Source of the DNA: Mycobacteroides chelonae
GTDB lineage: Bacteria > Actinomycetota > Actinomycetes > Mycobacteriales > Mycobacteriaceae
Length of the DNA stretch: 64,000 nucleotides
Direction of reading: 5' to 3'
Assembly: GCF_016767715.1 (NCBI RefSeq)
Contig: NZ_CP050145.1
Location: 3,472,001-3,536,000, forward strand
Under the pieces are notes generated by a model, which was not told the origin of the DNA, ran no database searches, and was given only the letters and a program-made list of their open reading frames with translations. Position numbers and translations under genes: made by a program. Shown here piece after piece: positions 9,333 to 17,447 of this stretch (position 1 is its first letter; the number at the start of each line of letters is the position of its first letter).

Positions 9333-10652
9333 CTAGGCGGGCATCCTGTCGTGCAGGGGTGATAGCCATAGGCGTGCACCGTGTTTGGGGACGGTGGTGA
9401 TGTTGCGGACCCATGGTGTTTCAGCGGATAGGTGCTTTGCGGGGCTGATGGTGAAGTGCCGGAAGATCTCTTGCAGGATCACCGTGCCCTCAGTAAGGGC
9501 GAATCCTGCACCCAAACATCGGCGTACGCCGCCGCCGAATGGCAGCCACGTGTTCGTAGCGACCGTTCCGTCCAGGAAGCGGGCGGGCCGGAACTCGGCG
9601 GGTTTGGGATGTGATTCCTCGTTGGCGTGCGCCAATACGATCGAGGTGTTCACCACCGTTCCCTTGGGCAGAGGCCGACCGCCGATCTCGGTGTCGGTGG
9701 TCAGCTTTCGTGCGGTGGATGCGATGACGGTGTGGCGGCGCATCCCCTCTTTGAGGACCGCTTCCAGGTAACGCTCATCGCCACGGGACGCCGCCGCGAC
9801 GACCTCAGCTTGAATCGGCGGGTTCTGGGCCAGTTCCCACAGCGTCCAGGACAATGCGGCGGCGGTAGTTTCGTGCCCGGCCAGAAGCAAGGTGATGAGC
9901 TGATCACGCAGTTCGGCATCGGTCAGAGGAGCTGCTGCCGGGTCTTTGCCTTGCAGGAGCCGGGAAAGCACATCGCTGCGGTCGGGCAGATCCACGGCCA
10001 CGCGGCGGGCGGCGATTTCTTGGTAGAGGATCGCGTCGATCTTGCACTGGTTGTCGTAGAAGCCTTTCCACGGCGGGAAGCGTTTGAGTGCCGGGTACGG
10101 TAACCCCGCGAAGATCGCGGGGTGGATGTTGATGATGGCATGCAGCCGGGTAGTCAATTCGGCCTTGATATTTGGGTCGGTAACCCCGAAGACGACTCGC
10201 AAGATGATGTCGAGAGTTAGCGCGTTCATCCGGTCCAGGCCACTGATCTCTGCGGCTGCCGGCCATTGGCCGATGTGCTCGGCGGCGACCGACTCGATCA
10301 TGGCGCGGTATCCGCGCAGGGCAGCACCAGTGAAAGCGGGCATCAACAGCGAGCGCATCCGCGCGTGCTCGTCCTCGTCGGTGATCAGTACCGAGTGCTC
10401 GCCCATCGCGAAACTGAGGATCTGGTTGCCCTCACCGGCGTGCAGGACTTTCGGGTCGGCAGCGAAGATCTCCTTGATGTGCTCAGGGCGCGCGTATACA
10501 ACCAGGTTGTCCGCATAGGGGGGCACCTGCAGCGAGAAGACATCGCCATACTTGCGGCGCATCGCCGGCAAGAACCGTTCCCGGAACTTCAGATACAGCA
10601 CGCTTTGCACGTACCGCGGCAACCGCGGACCCGGAGGCAAGGTCACGTTCAT
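9333..10652 (-). CDS. Cytochrome P450, CYP135-like
   Basis: A 439-residue P450. It starts with a Pro-rich LPPGPRLPRYVQSVLYL, has the oxygen-binding I-helix motif LLLAGHETTAAALSW, the ExxR motif in EAVLKEGMRRH, and the haem-thiolate signature FGGGVRRCLGAGFA near residue 380. The N-terminus and overall pattern resemble M. tuberculosis CYP135/CYP138, P450s of unknown substrate. Its ATG overlaps the stop of the upstream gene by 4 nt (ATGA), so the two are translationally coupled. A TetR gene diverges from this two-gene operon across a double-palindrome operator, which suggests induction by a small hydrophobic ligand that may also be the substrate. Confidence 0.93.
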   Translation of the reverse strand: MNVTLPPGPRLPRYVQSVLYLKFRERFLPAMRRKYGDVFSLQVPPYADNLVVYARPEHIKEIFAADPKVLHAGEGNQILSFAMGEHSVLITDEDEHARMRSLLMPAFTGAALRGYRAMIESVAAEHIGQWPAAAEISGLDRMNALTLDIILRVVFGVTDPNIKAELTTRLHAIINIHPAIFAGLPYPALKRFPPWKGFYDNQCKIDAILYQEIAARRVAVDLPDRSDVLSRLLQGKDPAAAPLTDAELRDQLITLLLAGHETTAAALSWTLWELAQNPPIQAEVVAAASRGDERYLEAVLKEGMRRHTVIASTARKLTTDTEIGGRPLPKGTVVNTSIVLAHANEESHPKPAEFRPARFLDGTVATNTWLPFGGGVRRCLGAGFALTEGTVILQEIFRHFTISPAKHLSAETPWVRNITTVPKHGARLWLSPLHDRMPA

Positions 10653-11071
10653 CGCGCCGACTCGCCGAGTTCTGCCACATCATGGCCGGGCCACACCAAG
10701 CCCTTGACCTCGCATGCGTGACGCAGCGTTCGCACAAACGCGACCGCATCACCGGATGCGCCGGTGAAGTCTTCGGGCCCCATGACGACGTAGTCACCGT
10801 CAGTGGTCTGGGCCACCACCGCGGGAGTCACATCACCAGTGAGCCGCTCAATCTCGGCAGACCGTTCATTACGGTGTACCAAATCGATAGGCACCCCCAA
10901 CGTGCAGGCAAGGTCCTTCCACTGCGGGTTGGTTCGGACACCACGATGGGTGATGTCGCACAGCGCGCACGAGGCGGTGCCGCGCAGCTTGCCCAGCACC
11001 CAAGCCAGCTCACCGCGGACGCCGCCATCGCCGTTATACACACCAACGAAACCCACAATGTCGTTTGCCAT
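10649..11071 (-). CDS. Conserved hypothetical protein with CxxC motif
   Basis: A 140-residue protein without a domain that I can name. It begins IVGFVGVYNGDGGVRGELAWVLGKL and has a CALCDITHRG motif near residue 36, with two cysteines and a histidine that could bind a metal or act as a redox pair. Further in it has LGVPIDLVHRNE and PAVVAQTTDGDYVVMGPEDF. It is the first gene of the operon with the P450 and overlaps it by 4 nt. It is therefore probably made under the same conditions. A chaperone, redox partner or separate enzyme are all possible. Confidence 0.7.
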   Translation of the reverse strand: MANDIVGFVGVYNGDGGVRGELAWVLGKLRGTASCALCDITHRGVRTNPQWKDLACTLGVPIDLVHRNERSAEIERLTGDVTPAVVAQTTDGDYVVMGPEDFTGASGDAVAFVRTLRHACEVKGLVWPGHDVAELGESAR

Positions 11072-11090
11072 ACTCGCTCCTCAATTGGTG

Positions 11091-11117
11091 ATCAAACGTT
11101 TGTCACAAACGTTTGAT
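11091..11117. promoter_or_regulatory. Double-palindrome TetR operator
   Basis: Two copies of the perfect 10-bp palindrome CAAACGTTTG (11093-11102 and 11106-11115) lie 3 nt apart. Together they form a larger inverted repeat running from ATCAAACGTTTG to CAAACGTTTGAT. The element lies between the P450 operon and the divergent TetR gene, and ends 9 nt before the TAGTAT -10 box (11126-11131) of the TetR gene. Two TetR dimers could bind side by side and shut both promoters. Confidence 0.8.
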
Positions 11118-11137
11118 TACCACGATAGTATGTGGGT

Positions 11138-11746
11138 ATGCAAGATTCGGCCACCGTCCGCGAGAAGCTCCTGCAAGGTGCCCTTGATTGCCTGCAGGAA
11201 CGTGGTTACGGCAACACGAGTTCGCGAGACATCGTGCGCACCGCAGGGGTGAATCTCGCCTCGATCAACTACCACTTCGGCAGCAAGGAAGCCCTGCTCA
11301 ACGACGCCCTGGGCCAGTGCTTCGCCACATGGAACCAGCGCGTCCAGCAGGCCTTTGACCAGAGCGCGGCCACCAGTCCGTATGAACAGATACGGGCGGT
11401 GTTGGCCGCGACAATCGACTCCTTCGCACAGATCCGGCCCGCTGTCCACGCTTGCATCGAGTCCTACGCACCCGCGCTGCGCTCGCAGGATTTACGAGAC
11501 CGCCTTGCCTCTGGTTATGCCGAGGTTCGCCAGCATTCAGTTGATTTAGCCAAGGCTGCGCTGGCCGGAACGGATATCGAACCACCCGAGTCGCTACCGA
11601 CAATCGTCACGGTGCTGATGGCGATCATCGATGGCCTCATGATCCAGTGGATCGCTGACCCGACCGCTATCCCCAACTCCGAGGAAGTGCTGCAGGCGAT
11701 CGCGACGCTCGGCGCACTCGTGCCGGTGAGCGATAACTCCTCGTGA
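11138..11746 (+). CDS. TetR family regulator of the P450 operon
   Basis: A 202-residue TetR regulator. The N-terminal HTH covers REKLLQGALDCLQERGYGNTSSRDIVRTAGVNLASINYHFGSKEALLN. The C-terminal ligand domain includes a TetR_C-type segment ending PNSEEVLQAIATL. The ATG at 11138 is chosen over the GTG at 11132 because a TAGTAT box ends 6 nt before it, giving a leaderless start. It most likely represses both itself and the divergent hypothetical-P450 operon through the double palindrome between them. The ligand is unknown. Confidence 0.87.
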   Translation: MQDSATVREKLLQGALDCLQERGYGNTSSRDIVRTAGVNLASINYHFGSKEALLNDALGQCFATWNQRVQQAFDQSAATSPYEQIRAVLAATIDSFAQIRPAVHACIESYAPALRSQDLRDRLASGYAEVRQHSVDLAKAALAGTDIEPPESLPTIVTVLMAIIDGLMIQWIADPTAIPNSEEVLQAIATLGALVPVSDNSS

Positions 11747-11761
11747 CGGCTATCAGGCTTT

Positions 11762-12532
11762 CTACGAGCCAGAGGGATCTTCGCTGGGTTGAACGTCGCG
11801 CTTGCGGAGCCGGGCGCCAGGTATCAGCATCGGCACGCGGCCGCTGTATTCACGGTACGGCTCGCCCAGATCCCGGCGCAGATCATGCTCCTCGAACTGC
11901 AGCGCAATCAAGACGTAAGCCGTTGTCGCTATTGCGAATAGCAGGTGCCCAGCCGTCATTGTCGGCGCGGCCCAGAACGCGATGATGAAACCGAGCATCA
12001 AGGGATGGCGCACCAGCCGGTAGAGCAGCGTCACCCGGAAGTCGAGATGGCTGTAGGGCGTGCCCTTCCAGGCGAGATAGACCTGGCGTAGCCCAAACAG
12101 ATCGAAATGGTTGATCATGAACGTCGAGGCGAGCACGATGGCCCACCCGAGCCAAAACAGCGCAAGCAAGCCGATGCGACCCGGCGCCCAGCTCACATTC
12201 CAGACCACTGCAGGCATCGTGCGCCACTGCCAAAATAGAAGAATAAGAAGAAGACTCGACACGAGCACATAGGTGCTGCGTTCGATGGTCGACGGCACGA
12301 GCCGTGTCCACCAACGTTTGAACACAGGCCTGGCCATCACACTGTGGGGCACGGCGAACAACCCGAGCAGGACGCCATTCACTACGAAAGCGTCTGTGAC
12401 AGAGGAAGCAAGACCATTGTCGACAGTGCGCGGCACCAGGAAGTCCCCCACGAAGCCGATCGAGTAGAGAAATGACGCAAGAAAGATCACGTAGCTGATC
12501 GCACCGTAACCTATGGTCAATAGCCGTCTCAT
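11762..12532 (-). CDS. mddA: MddA-like thiol S-methyltransferase, membrane
   Basis: A 256-residue multi-pass membrane protein of the isoprenylcysteine methyltransferase-like/NnrU group. It closely fits MddA, which methylates methanethiol to dimethyl sulfide and can act on hydrogen sulfide. The characteristic stretch is NHFDLFGLRQVYLAWKG, followed by LVRHPLMLGFIIAFWAAPTMTAGHLLFA and EEHDLRRDLGEPYREYSGRVPMLIP, which carry the SAM-binding and catalytic region. The ATG is preceded by AGGAGG. A longer open frame of 73 codons upstream has no ribosome site and is dismissed. It is the last gene of a sulfur operon with DsrE and an SQR-like flavoprotein. That supports a role in disposing of sulfide or methanethiol as volatile products. 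Confidence 0.8.
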   Translation of the reverse strand: MRRLLTIGYGAISYVIFLASFLYSIGFVGDFLVPRTVDNGLASSVTDAFVVNGVLLGLFAVPHSVMARPVFKRWWTRLVPSTIERSTYVLVSSLLLILLFWQWRTMPAVVWNVSWAPGRIGLLALFWLGWAIVLASTFMINHFDLFGLRQVYLAWKGTPYSHLDFRVTLLYRLVRHPLMLGFIIAFWAAPTMTAGHLLFAIATTAYVLIALQFEEHDLRRDLGEPYREYSGRVPMLIPGARLRKRDVQPSEDPSGS

Positions 12533-12570
12533 CGCGTCCTCCTGGTTGTTCAAGTATCGCTTCACACAGC

Positions 12571-13899
12571 TCAGTGGGTGACCGTGTTGGCTTGTCTGGC
12601 CGTGCTGCCCACTTGAGTCGCAATGTCGTGCAGCGAACATCCGAACGCGATGAAGCTGAGAGCAAGCAAGGCCGAGCGCCCCATCCGCACCGGCCGGGTG
12701 ACGGTGAGCCAGTACCCGACGGCCAGAAGTAAGGCGCCCAAGGCAAGCCACGTGAATCCGGCTGTCGCGACGACGAATCCCGATAGGAGTCCGGCGAGGG
12801 CGCCGGCAATCGACATCGCTGCATCCACGCGTCCCTGCATTCGGGCTCGGGTGACACTCGTTGTGGCATTTGTGACGGCGGTGCTACCGGCGACGACGCC
12901 GAGGCTCCAACCCCATCCGAGCAGGATCAGTGCTGCTGTCATGCTGATCAGAGAGCTTCCCTGGGACACAAGCACTACCAATGCCGAGCTACTGAACACG
13001 AGCGCCGCCAGCTGGCCTACCACCCGGGATCCGAAACGGTCGACGAGGTAGCCGGACAGCGGCGCCGGCAGGTACATCGAGGCGATATGCAGGGCGATCA
13101 CCAGCCCAGTGGTGGACAAGCTGAATCCATTGTGGCGCATGTGCACCGGGGTCATCGTCATGATCGCGACCATGAGCGCCTGGGCCCCGCATATCGTGAT
13201 CGTGCCGAAACGAAGCCCGGGGCCGGACGGCGCCGGCGTCGCGGCGCCGAAACGATCAGTTGGTCGAGACGAATCTGATTCGCCACGCGGCATCCGCAGA
13301 AACATCGCAATGATGATGAATGCAGCCAGATAGGCCAGTCCCGCCAGCACGAACAGCGCGGCCATCGCGGGCAGCTTCAGGTGCGTCGCCAACGCCTCCG
13401 CGGGCGGAAGCAAGGCAGGCCCAACAAGGACACCGGCCGAGGTACTCATCAGGACCACGCTCATGACGAGTGCCTGATGCTTGAAGCGAACGAGATCGGC
13501 CCCTGCATACCTTGCTTGCATCGTGGCCGCGCTGCCAGCACCGTAAGCACCCAAGGCCAACAGCAGAATCGCAGCATTGGAGGTGATAATCGCCACCACC
13601 GCTGCGGCGCTCCCGATAGCTGCGGCGCCGTATCCGAATGCCAGTCCACCCCTGCGGCCCCATCGCTGCGACAGACTGCCGATGACTGCTGCCGCTAAAG
13701 CAGTTCCAGTCGTTACCGCAGCATTGGGCAATCCTGCTAAAAGTTCTGTCCCGAAAGCGCTTTGAGACAGCAGAGCTCCCGCGGTGACACCCGCGGCCAA
13801 GCCAGATCCACCGATGAGCTGCGAGAGCAGCAGAACCGTGATGTTCCCGCGGGGCAAGAACCGCGGACGGGCCGCTAGCGTTGCCACCAATGGATCCAC
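12571..13899 (-). CDS. MFS transporter in sulfur cluster
   Basis: A 442-residue major facilitator with about twelve hydrophobic segments and a long cytoplasmic loop after segment six (PRGESDSSRPTDRF). The motif-A-like loop between TM2 and TM3 reads GSLSQRWGRRGGL, and the second half has GYLVDRFGSR. The GTG at 13899 (VDPLVATLAARPRF) is preferred because it overlaps the end of the upstream flavoprotein gene and avoids 44 residues of non-membrane, Arg-rich antisense-like sequence. It sits between SQR-like and MddA-like genes, so it may export a sulfur compound or another oxidised product. Substrate is inferred from context only. Confidence 0.82.
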   Translation of the reverse strand: MDPLVATLAARPRFLPRGNITVLLLSQLIGGSGLAAGVTAGALLSQSAFGTELLAGLPNAAVTTGTALAAAVIGSLSQRWGRRGGLAFGYGAAAIGSAAAVVAIITSNAAILLLALGAYGAGSAATMQARYAGADLVRFKHQALVMSVVLMSTSAGVLVGPALLPPAEALATHLKLPAMAALFVLAGLAYLAAFIIIAMFLRMPRGESDSSRPTDRFGAATPAPSGPGLRFGTITICGAQALMVAIMTMTPVHMRHNGFSLSTTGLVIALHIASMYLPAPLSGYLVDRFGSRVVGQLAALVFSSSALVVLVSQGSSLISMTAALILLGWGWSLGVVAGSTAVTNATTSVTRARMQGRVDAAMSIAGALAGLLSGFVVATAGFTWLALGALLLAVGYWLTVTRPVRMGRSALLALSFIAFGCSLHDIATQVGSTARQANTVTH

Positions 13900-15056
13900 T
13901 CGGCTTCCTCGCGCTGTTTGCGGTCGTGGGTGGCCTCCGACGGCTCGGCCAGTATCACGCGAGCGGCAGGCAGCGCATAGAAGTCTCCCTGCCCTAGCCC
14001 GGAGCGGTGTCCGCCCACCTCGACGAAGCACTCGCCGCGGCCGTCAAACGGCCTAGCGGGTATCGATTCGCTATCGTTGAGATAGTTGAGAACCCCCGAA
14101 GCGACCACGGGGGCTTGCGATTTGGCGAAGGTAGCCGCCTTCGGCAGCGGCTTCCCCGACGGCGCCGTCACCGATGCGATATCGCCCAGTGCCCACACCC
14201 CGGGCCACTGCGTCGCCAATGTCGCATTGTCGACGGGAATCCATCCTCGAGACTCACCGACCGATATCGCCGGCTTGTGCGGCGGCACGAAGATCAGCAG
14301 ATCGAAGGGCTCGGTTGTGCCGTCCGCGAACATGATGCGCCGGCTTTCCGAGTCCACACCGACTGCTGTGCGCTCGCCAAAGAAGCCGATGCCTGCGGCC
14401 GCCAGCATCGCGATCAGCTGTGCACCGACCACCGGACCAGCGGTCACCATGGGATGCGGCTCCGGGGTGAACATGTCGATAGTCACCTGTTCACGAATTC
14501 CATTTTCGCAAAAGAGATCTGCGGCTAGCAGCGCACCTTCTGTCGGTGCGGCCGGGCAGCGGTATGGCGTACTTGCCACGAGGAGGACCACGCGCCCCTC
14601 GGTGAAGGAGTCGAGCGCATGATGAGCCTCCCTCGCCGCAGCGGGGTCGTAGAAATGAACCGCCACGCCCGATTCGACAGCCTCCGGCAGGCCAGGCAGC
14701 CATCCAATGTTGTTGCGAGCACCTGCCGCGATGACAAGTGCGTGGTACTCGAGTTGCTCACCGTTATCCAAGGAGACGGTGCGTCGTTCGGGATCGACGG
14801 CTTGAACGGCGGCGCGGATGTAGTCGACGCCTCCGAGCGCAACTGGCGAGGGCGTCACCGCAACCTCGTCCGGGGTGCGCCAACCACGCATAATCCACGG
14901 CAGTGACAGGCCCTGTGTATGCGACCGCGCCTCGTCAATAAGGATCACGTGATGGCCGGATCCCCGCGCGCCCTCTGCCCGGAGGTGCTCCAGTACGCTC
15001 AGTCCGCCTATTCCAGCCCCGATAACGATGATTGTTTTGGGCATGCTTGTGTCCAT
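13875..15056 (-). CDS. SQR/FCSD-like flavoprotein (sulfide dehydrogenase-like)
   Basis: A 393-residue FAD protein of the sulfide:quinone oxidoreductase/flavocytochrome c sulfide dehydrogenase type. The FAD motif VIGAGIGGLSVLEHL is at residues 11-25, and LVIAAGARNN and WALGDIASV are the further nucleotide motifs. Two redox cysteines are in the places expected for sulfide oxidation: Cys167 in TPYRCPAAPTEG, like the RCPPxPYE motif of SQR/FCSD, and Cys343 in GRGECFVEVGG. The start may be the ATG at 15056 or the one at 15044, which has a better spaced aggaatgg. It follows the DsrE gene by 18 nt and overlaps the MFS gene. It likely oxidises sulfide or a persulfide and reduces quinone. Confidence 0.82.
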   Translation of the reverse strand: MDTSMPKTIIVIGAGIGGLSVLEHLRAEGARGSGHHVILIDEARSHTQGLSLPWIMRGWRTPDEVAVTPSPVALGGVDYIRAAVQAVDPERRTVSLDNGEQLEYHALVIAAGARNNIGWLPGLPEAVESGVAVHFYDPAAAREAHHALDSFTEGRVVLLVASTPYRCPAAPTEGALLAADLFCENGIREQVTIDMFTPEPHPMVTAGPVVGAQLIAMLAAAGIGFFGERTAVGVDSESRRIMFADGTTEPFDLLIFVPPHKPAISVGESRGWIPVDNATLATQWPGVWALGDIASVTAPSGKPLPKAATFAKSQAPVVASGVLNYLNDSESIPARPFDGRGECFVEVGGHRSGLGQGDFYALPAARVILAEPSEATHDRKQREEAEWIHWWQR

Positions 15057-15074
15057 TCCTGTAGATCCGAGCGC

Positions 15075-15428
15075 TCAGACGTTGATGACCTGGTCGGCCC
15101 AGCCGGTCCACTCAGCCAGTTGGGCCATCGACGATCGTGCGGCGCCGGGGACAAGGTCCTCATCGCCGAATCCCCTGGCGTCCAGGCAAATACCGCAGCA
15201 GCCCACCGCGATTCCTTTGGAAAGCAATCCTCGTACCATGGAGGCGAGGTTGTAGTAGCCGTTCGGGGTCGACTGCCCCACCTTCGCCGCACCGACCGAG
15301 TCACCAAACAGGAAGACCTTTACCTCGTGCTGATTGCCATCCCCGGCGACCTCACGCGCCCATCGAATGCCGTTGAACGTGCGCTCCGTTCCATACGGCG
15401 GGTCATGCAAGACGAATAGAAACTTCAT
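15075..15428 (-). CDS. DsrE family protein
   Basis: A 117-residue DsrE-fold protein. These proteins carry persulfide sulfur or bind thiols during sulfur transfer. It has the MKFLFVLHDPPYG start and a central KGIAVGCCGICLDARG motif near residue 80 with three cysteines, one at the position of the sulfur-carrying Cys of DsrE/TusD relatives. The ATG has a perfect AGGAGG site 7 nt upstream; 27 extra open codons before it are ignored. It is the first gene of the four-gene operon and lies only 68 nt from the divergent ArsR-rhodanese start. It likely passes sulfur between the rhodanese or SQR-like protein and an acceptor. Confidence 0.83.
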   Translation of the reverse strand: MKFLFVLHDPPYGTERTFNGIRWAREVAGDGNQHEVKVFLFGDSVGAAKVGQSTPNGYYNLASMVRGLLSKGIAVGCCGICLDARGFGDEDLVPGAARSSMAQLAEWTGWADQVINV

Positions 15429-15468
15429 GCGAACCTCCTGGTAGTTGCCCCCCGCCATCATTGGTACC

Positions 15469-15492
15469 ATATTCCAAGGAAGATTGGAAGAT
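15469..15492. promoter_or_regulatory. Putative ArsR-rhodanese operator
   Basis: An inverted repeat with arms ATATTCCAA (15469-15477) and TTGGAAGAT (15484-15492) around a 6-nt spacer, with one mismatched pair. It lies 4 nt before the ATG of the ArsR-rhodanese gene and 40 nt before the divergent DsrE operon. Its place and symmetry fit the binding site of an autoregulating ArsR-type repressor controlling both directions. Confidence 0.7.
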
Positions 15493-15496
15493 AGTA

Positions 15497-16138
15497 ATGA
15501 CCAGCGCACTCCGCCGTTCTCTGCATGATCAGGTCGCCAACGTGGGCAAGGGACTCGCCAACGGTAAACGTCTCGAGATACTCGAATTGCTGACGCAGGC
15601 CGAACGCTCCGTCGAAGTGATCGCGGGGCTGACGGGCCTGAGCATCACCTCGACCTCGAGTCACCTACAGATCCTCAAACATGCAGGCCTGGTGACAACG
15701 CGGCGTGACGGGGTCAAGATCTACTACCGGATCAGCGGCCCGGAAGTCGCAGCCCTCATCGTCGCGACCCAGGCCGTCGCCAACCAGTACATCGCTGCGG
15801 CCGCCGAGGCAGCACGTTCGTTACTTGGCGATGACGTGGAGGCGATTGGCCCCGATGAACTGATCGAGCGAACGCAGAAGGCCGAAGTGATTCTCATCGA
15901 TGTGCGGCCACGCGAGGAGTTCGACGCCGGGCACCTGACAGGCGCGGTGAGCATCCCGCTGGACGAACTCAACGACAGCCTGCGCGACCTGCCCCCGGCC
16001 GCCAACATCGTGGCGTACTGCCGGGGCCGCTACTGTGCACTAGCTCCCGCCGCAGCTCGGATGTTGGCCGCCCACAAGCGTGAAGCCGCCTATCTCACCG
16101 AAGGCATGCTCGAATGGAATGCCCGCCAGGACAGTTAG
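15497..16138 (+). CDS. ArsR-type regulator fused to a rhodanese domain
   Basis: A 213-residue fusion. Residues 1-85 form an ArsR winged HTH (RLEILELLTQAERSVEVIAGLTGLSITSTSSHLQILKHAGLVTTRRDG). Residues 115-213 form a rhodanese domain with DVRPREEFDAGHLTGAVSIP and the active loop CRGRYC (Cys175 and Cys180). There are no cysteines in the HTH part, so the metal or persulfide site of SmtB/SqrR-type sensors is absent. Sensing must go through the rhodanese cysteines if the signal is sulfur. It probably represses itself and the divergent DsrE-SQR-MFS-MddA operon, and is relieved by persulfide or thiosulfate. Confidence 0.88.
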   Translation: MTSALRRSLHDQVANVGKGLANGKRLEILELLTQAERSVEVIAGLTGLSITSTSSHLQILKHAGLVTTRRDGVKIYYRISGPEVAALIVATQAVANQYIAAAAEAARSLLGDDVEAIGPDELIERTQKAEVILIDVRPREEFDAGHLTGAVSIPLDELNDSLRDLPPAANIVAYCRGRYCALAPAAARMLAAHKREAAYLTEGMLEWNARQDS

Positions 16139-16161
16139 TCTGCGGACCGTCCGCTCGACGG

Positions 16162-16869
16162 CTACTGGTTCAGCGGCAGTTGCGCGATGATCGGGCCCGT
16201 CGGCGAGGTTGAACCCCGGCCTTTCTCGACAGTGAATGCCAGTGCGGTGGAGTCGTCGAGGTGGGGTATGACCGCTGTGGTCGACGGTGCGACGGCCTGA
16301 GTATCCATGGTTCCCGCCGACTCCGGCCCGCGGTCGCCAATCAGCCACATTTGATAAACGGTGCCGGGTTGTGGTGGTGCGACATTGTTCATCACCAACA
16401 CCGCCGTGTTCTTCTGTCGCGAGTAGACGACGGTCGCGGTACCGCCGGTGGGGATGGAGCCGCTGACCGTTCGCACATCGGTTGCGGTGAAGACCTGCTG
16501 CGCAGATGGTGGCGGAGGCCGCAGGATGGTTCCGATCCCAGCCGCAGCCAGCCCGATTGCGGTAGCGGCCGCAACAGCCACCAGAGGTGCTCTCCAGCGG
16601 TTGATATCTTTTGCCCCGGAATCTCTTTGGATATCCCGGGCCACAATCTTGAGCAGGCGCGGGCGAAGCCGGGCCGGGGGTTCGACTGCGGTGCTTACCG
16701 CCAGGGCCGCCATGGTTTCGCGTGTGGCACGCACTTCCTGGGTAAAGGAGAGCGTGTGTTCAGGCGCGCCGGCTGACAACCACCGGTCGATGTCGTCTCG
16801 TTCATCGTCGGGCAACGCATGCAGTGCGTATGGAGTCGCGGCAGTGATGAGGTCGTTGGGTTCGGTCAT
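16162..16869 (-). CDS. rskA: Anti-sigma-K factor
   Basis: A 235-residue single-pass membrane anti-sigma factor of the RskA family. The N-terminal cytoplasmic part has AATPYALHALPDDERDDIDRWL, which binds the sigma factor. One transmembrane helix (APLVAVAAATAIGLAAAGIG, about residues 95-114) is followed by an extracytoplasmic domain with GTVYQMWLIGDRGPESAG. Signal-driven proteolysis of RskA releases SigK in M. tuberculosis. The start at 16869 overlaps the sigK stop by 4 nt (ATGA), so the two are made in a fixed ratio. It is the last gene of the six-gene sigK operon. Confidence 0.92.
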   Translation of the reverse strand: MTEPNDLITAATPYALHALPDDERDDIDRWLSAGAPEHTLSFTQEVRATRETMAALAVSTAVEPPARLRPRLLKIVARDIQRDSGAKDINRWRAPLVAVAAATAIGLAAAGIGTILRPPPPSAQQVFTATDVRTVSGSIPTGGTATVVYSRQKNTAVLVMNNVAPPQPGTVYQMWLIGDRGPESAGTMDTQAVAPSTTAVIPHLDDSTALAFTVEKGRGSTSPTGPIIAQLPLNQ

Positions 16870-17447
16870 GGTGTCCCCAGGCATCGGCGCAGCGCCTTGA
16901 TTGCGTCACGCATACGAGACTTGATAGTTGCCAGATTAGCGGCAAGCCGTTGTGAGACTTGGTTATAAGTCAAACCGTCGTAGTAAGCCAGATGTAGACA
17001 CTGGCGCTGTGTATCCGTGAGTGTGTCGAGGCATTCAGTGACTTGCCGCTGCTCTTCGCTACGGATCACCGATTCAGTGACCTCGTCGGCAGCACGCTCG
17101 ATAGTGGCGGCGCCGTAGCGCGACTCGCGGTCGGCAGCGGATTGCTCCGAGCGCACGCGGTCGATGGCGCGCCGATGAGCCAAGGTCATGATCCAGGCCA
17201 GAGGCGATCCGGCGGTCGGGTCATAGCTTTGGGCTGAACGCCAGATCTGTAGGTAGATCTCTTGCGTTGTCTCCTCGCTATAGCCGGGGTCCCGTAATAC
17301 CCGCAGCACCAGACCGTACACACGCGAGCGGGTGTGATCGTAGAGAGCGGCGAATGCCGCGGAATCACGGTCGGCGACATTGCGCAAGAGGGTATCCAGG
17401 TCGCCAGTCACGCCCGTGAGCCTAAACGCATCGCGGAGAATGTTCAT
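16866..17447 (-). CDS. sigK: ECF sigma factor SigK
   Basis: A 193-residue ECF sigma factor. Region 2 shows AAFAALYDHTRSRVYGLVLRVL and EETTQEIYLQIWRS. Region 4 shows TDTQRQCLHLAYYDGLTYNQVSQRLAANLATIKSRMRDAIKALRR. The gene order around it (rskA, sigK, DUF1295 protein, cyclopropane synthase-like protein, DUF1365, FAD protein) is that of M. tuberculosis Rv0444c-Rv0449c as I recall it, which makes the SigK assignment firm. It overlaps its neighbours by 4 nt on both sides. Two matching CCATCC-N15-CCGAAT elements in front of the operon and of the divergent operon fit the reported SigK promoter and imply autoregulation. Confidence 0.93.
   Translation of the reverse strand: MNILRDAFRLTGVTGDLDTLLRNVADRDSAAFAALYDHTRSRVYGLVLRVLRDPGYSEETTQEIYLQIWRSAQSYDPTAGSPLAWIMTLAHRRAIDRVRSEQSAADRESRYGAATIERAADEVTESVIRSEEQRQVTECLDTLTDTQRQCLHLAYYDGLTYNQVSQRLAANLATIKSRMRDAIKALRRCLGTP

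Noticed and set aside
11883..12869. 328-codon reverse frame over the MddA and MFS genes
   Set aside because: Wrong-frame translation rich in Arg/Ser/Cys. The MddA frame has the conserved motifs and an AGGAGG site.
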